NCBI GenBank assembly: GCA_046596415.1
Contig: JBKJML010000070.1
Span: 1 to 6,944, forward strand
Source: JBKJML01 sp046596415
GTDB lineage: Bacteria; Actinomycetota; Thermoleophilia; Gaiellales; Gaiellaceae
Reading direction: 5' to 3'
DNA: 6,944 bases
Both the position numbers and the translations under genes were made by a program. Below, piece by piece: positions 5,528 through 6,944 of the stretch. The notes under the pieces were generated by a model, which had not been told where the DNA came from, searched no databases, and saw only the letters and a list, made by a program, of their open reading frames with translations. How positions within the stretch are numbered: position 1 is the first letter of the stretch; the number at the start of each line of letters is the position of its first letter.

Positions 5528-6571
5528 ATGACCAAGACGATGACCGTTCTCGGAGCTGCCGTCGCAGTGCTCGCACTCGTGGCAGCGGGGTGCGGAGGGA
5601 GCTCGGACGAGGCCGGGACGACCACCGGCACGACGACGGCGGCCGCGCCGGCGTTGAAAGTCGGGCTGATCACCGACCTCGGCCAGCTCAACGACCGCGG
5701 CTTCAACCAGCTCGCGTACGCCGGCCTGAAGCGGGCTCAGACGGAGCTCGGGATCGAGGGGCGGGTGATCGAGTCCGCGGCGGCCTCCGACTACATCCCG
5801 AACATGTCCTCACTGGCGCGCCAGGGCTACGACCTGATCGTCGCCGTCGGCTTTGCGCAGGGAGACGCCGTGGCGAAGGTGGCGAAGAAGTTCCCGGACG
5901 TGAAGTTCGCGATCGTCGACGTCAGCCAGGCTGATCTCGCCGGCAAGCCCGCGAACGTCGAGGGCCTGCTCTTCAAGGAGCAGGAGGTCGGCTATCTCGC
6001 CGGCTACCTCGCGGGCCTCGCCGAGAAGCGCGCCCCCGGCAAGGACATGATCAGTGCCGTCGGCGGCATGAAGGAGCCGCCTGTCGACCGCTTCATTGCC
6101 GGCTACCAGGCTGGTGCGAGGAAGGCCGACCCGGGGATCACGATCCTGAACGGGTACTCCCATGACTGGGATGATCAGGCCAAGTGCAAGGAGCTTGCGC
6201 TCGACCAGATCGCGAACGGCTCGCACGTCGTCTTCCAGGTCGCCGGCGGGTGTGGCCTCGGCGCACTCGACGCGGCGCGCGAACGGCAGGTCTGGGGAAT
6301 CGGCGTCGACGCCGATCAGGCGTTTCTCGGCAAGCACGTGCTGACAAGCGCCCAGAAGAAGGTCGACTCGGCCGTCTTCCAGACGATCCAGTCGGTGCTC
6401 GACGGCAGCTTCGCGGGCGGCCGTGACGCGGTCTATGGGCTCGCGCAGGACGGCGTTGCGCTCGGCACGATCAGCAAGGACGTACCGCAGGCCGACCTCG
6501 ACGCGCTGGAGACGATCAAGGAGCAGATCCGGTCGGGTGCGATCTCGGGGATCCCGACCAGCGTCTCCTGA
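5528..6571 (+). CDS. BMP-family (PnrA/TmpC-like) ABC transporter substrate-binding lipoprotein
   Basis: A 347-residue secreted lipoprotein. A short hydrophobic signal peptide ends in the lipobox VAAGC with lipidated Cys22 (codon 5591-5593). A Ser/Thr/Gly/Ala-rich linker (about 23-41) follows, then the periplasmic-binding-protein fold. Family marks include DLGQLNDRGFNQ (47-60, near the ligand site in PnrA), KEQEVGYLAGYLAG (about 150-163), VAGGCGLGALDAA (238-250), GIGVDADQ (257-264) and TSAQKKVDSAVF (273-284). The family includes PnrA and TmpC, which bind purine nucleosides and hand them to an ABC permease and ATPase. No permease or ATPase gene lies next to it here, because the downstream neighbour is on the opposite strand. 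It either serves a transporter encoded elsewhere or acts as a sensor-type binding protein. Cys220 and Cys242 fall at positions I expect to be Gly or Thr in family members and could form a disulfide outside the membrane. Nucleoside binding is known for the family and inferred here. Control by the divergent Nudix regulator is plausible. Confidence 0.93.
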   Translation: MTKTMTVLGAAVAVLALVAAGCGGSSDEAGTTTGTTTAAAPALKVGLITDLGQLNDRGFNQLAYAGLKRAQTELGIEGRVIESAAASDYIPNMSSLARQGYDLIVAVGFAQGDAVAKVAKKFPDVKFAIVDVSQADLAGKPANVEGLLFKEQEVGYLAGYLAGLAEKRAPGKDMISAVGGMKEPPVDRFIAGYQAGARKADPGITILNGYSHDWDDQAKCKELALDQIANGSHVVFQVAGGCGLGALDAARERQVWGIGVDADQAFLGKHVLTSAQKKVDSAVFQTIQSVLDGSFAGGRDAVYGLAQDGVALGTISKDVPQADLDALETIKEQIRSGAISGIPTSVS

Positions 6572-6575
6572 GCTT

Positions 6576-6824
6576 TTAACCGCCGGCGACGGCTGCGACG
6601 AGGAGCACGACCGCGGTGGGTGCGAGCGGGGCCGAGAGGTCCCGCTCCGCGCTCCCGTCGACGTAGACGTTGACGAGTGACCGCAGCGCCCCGTGGTCAT
6701 CGAGCACGAGGTCGGCGACAGGGAGGGCGCGGAGCGCGTCGCCGAGCGTCGAGGCGTCGAGCTCGAACCGGCTTCGCCCACCCGCCTCGGCGGCGAGCAG
6801 GCCGGGCAGGCGGACTAGTGCCAC
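6576..6824 (-). CDS. MoaD/ThiS-like ubiquitin-fold sulfur carrier protein ending in Gly-Gly
   Basis: An 82-residue protein with the beta-grasp pattern of small sulfur carriers: a first strand MALVRLPGLL, a TLGDALRAL helix, the GALRSLVNVYVDG segment, and a C-terminal AVVLLVAAVAGG. In MoaD, ThiS and related carriers the final Gly-Gly is adenylated by an E1-like enzyme and then thiocarboxylated to donate sulfur. The end here (Val-Ala-Gly-Gly-stop) fits that use exactly. It starts with GTG at 6824, one base after the TGA of the gene upstream on the same strand, so translation is probably coupled. It ends four bases from the stop of the convergent lipoprotein gene. No molybdopterin or thiamin gene is in view, so the pathway cannot be named. 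A carrier for cysteine, methionine or cofactor synthesis is also possible. The fold is well supported; the pathway is not. Confidence 0.82.
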   Translation of the reverse strand: MALVRLPGLLAAEAGGRSRFELDASTLGDALRALPVADLVLDDHGALRSLVNVYVDGSAERDLSAPLAPTAVVLLVAAVAGG

Positions 6825-6825
6825 G

Positions 6826-6944
6826 TCAGTGCCACTCGCCGGCGGCGACGGAGAGCACCGGCGGCAGGTGCCGCGCGGCCTCGACCACCTCGCCGCCCGC
6901 GAGGGAGTAGACGAAGCCGCTCTGCGTGCCGAAGTAGACCCCCG
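6826..6944 (-). CDS. C-terminal tail of a BNR/WD40-like beta-propeller protein (5'-truncated by window edge)
   Basis: The minus-strand frame is open from the window edge to a TGA at 6826-6828 and encodes 38 complete residues. GVYFGTQSGFVYSL resembles the last blade of BNR/sialidase-like or YCF48-type propellers (a GVYFGT-x-SG-x-VY pattern), followed by HLPPVLSVAAGEWH. Only the tail is visible, so enzyme activity cannot be judged; many such proteins are annotated as exo-alpha-sialidase without proof. I recall this kind of propeller next to MoaD-like genes in actinobacteria, which supports the call but is not checked here. One base separates its stop from the GTG of the MoaD-like gene. Confidence 0.6.
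   Translation of the reverse strand, partial: GVYFGTQSGFVYSLAGGEVVEAARHLPPVLSVAAGEWH

Noticed and set aside
5499..5576. An upstream ATG extending the Nudix regulator by 26 residues.
   Set aside because: It would overlap the signal-peptide codons of the divergent lipoprotein gene, and the added Arg/Ser-rich residues do not fit the family.
5810..6781. A 323-codon minus-strand frame opposite the BMP lipoprotein.
   Set aside because: It lies antisense to a clear lipoprotein and through the MoaD-like gene, and shows no recognisable domain.

Overview
The window is GC-rich and tightly packed. Intergenic gaps run from 1 to 82 bases, and no stretch over 300 bases lacks a gene. I see no tRNA, rRNA, CRISPR array, transposase or integrase. 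Gene content and codon use (almost all third positions G or C) suggest a high-GC actinobacterium. A Thermoleophilia-like lineage (Gaiellales or Solirubrobacterales) is my best guess, from family resemblance only.

Left to right: (1) 1-1727 (+) is the 3' part of a large flavin- and folate-dependent enzyme of the dimethylglycine/sarcosine dehydrogenase type, with its FAD-binding N-terminus outside the window. (2) 1810-3495 (+) is a soluble PAS-GAF histidine kinase. (3) 3484-4095 (-) is a small histidine-kinase relative that keeps the phospho-accepting helix but has lost the ATP-binding motifs. (4) 4160-4795 (+) is a NarL/FixJ-type response regulator. (5) 4800-5498 (-) is an NrtR-like transcription factor with a degenerate Nudix domain and a winged helix. 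(6) 5528-6571 (+) is a BMP/PnrA-type substrate-binding lipoprotein, probably for nucleosides. (7) 6576-6824 (-) is a MoaD/ThiS-like ubiquitin-fold protein ending in Gly-Gly, and just upstream of it on the same strand (8) 6826-6944 (-) is the C-terminal tail of what looks like a BNR/beta-propeller protein.

Genes 2-4 look like one signalling module: a canonical kinase, a catalytically dead histidine phosphotransfer or phosphatase candidate, and a DNA-binding response regulator. Genes 3 and 4 diverge from a 64-base region that holds a perfect inverted repeat over a good -10 hexamer. Genes 5 and 6 diverge from a 29-base gap. A 7-base-arm imperfect inverted repeat there overlaps the regulator's start codon and lies just downstream of an extended -10 pointing at the lipoprotein gene, which suggests that the Nudix regulator controls itself and the lipoprotein. 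Genes 7 and 8 form a one-base-spaced pair.

The layout is unusual: three tail-to-tail junctions in a row are separated by 4 bases or overlap. At the kinase/pseudokinase junction the 12-base overlap is a perfect palindrome, so both proteins end in Leu-Ala-Gly-stop read from the same bases. The most interesting candidate for follow-up is the ATPase-dead kinase relative between the true kinase and the response regulator.
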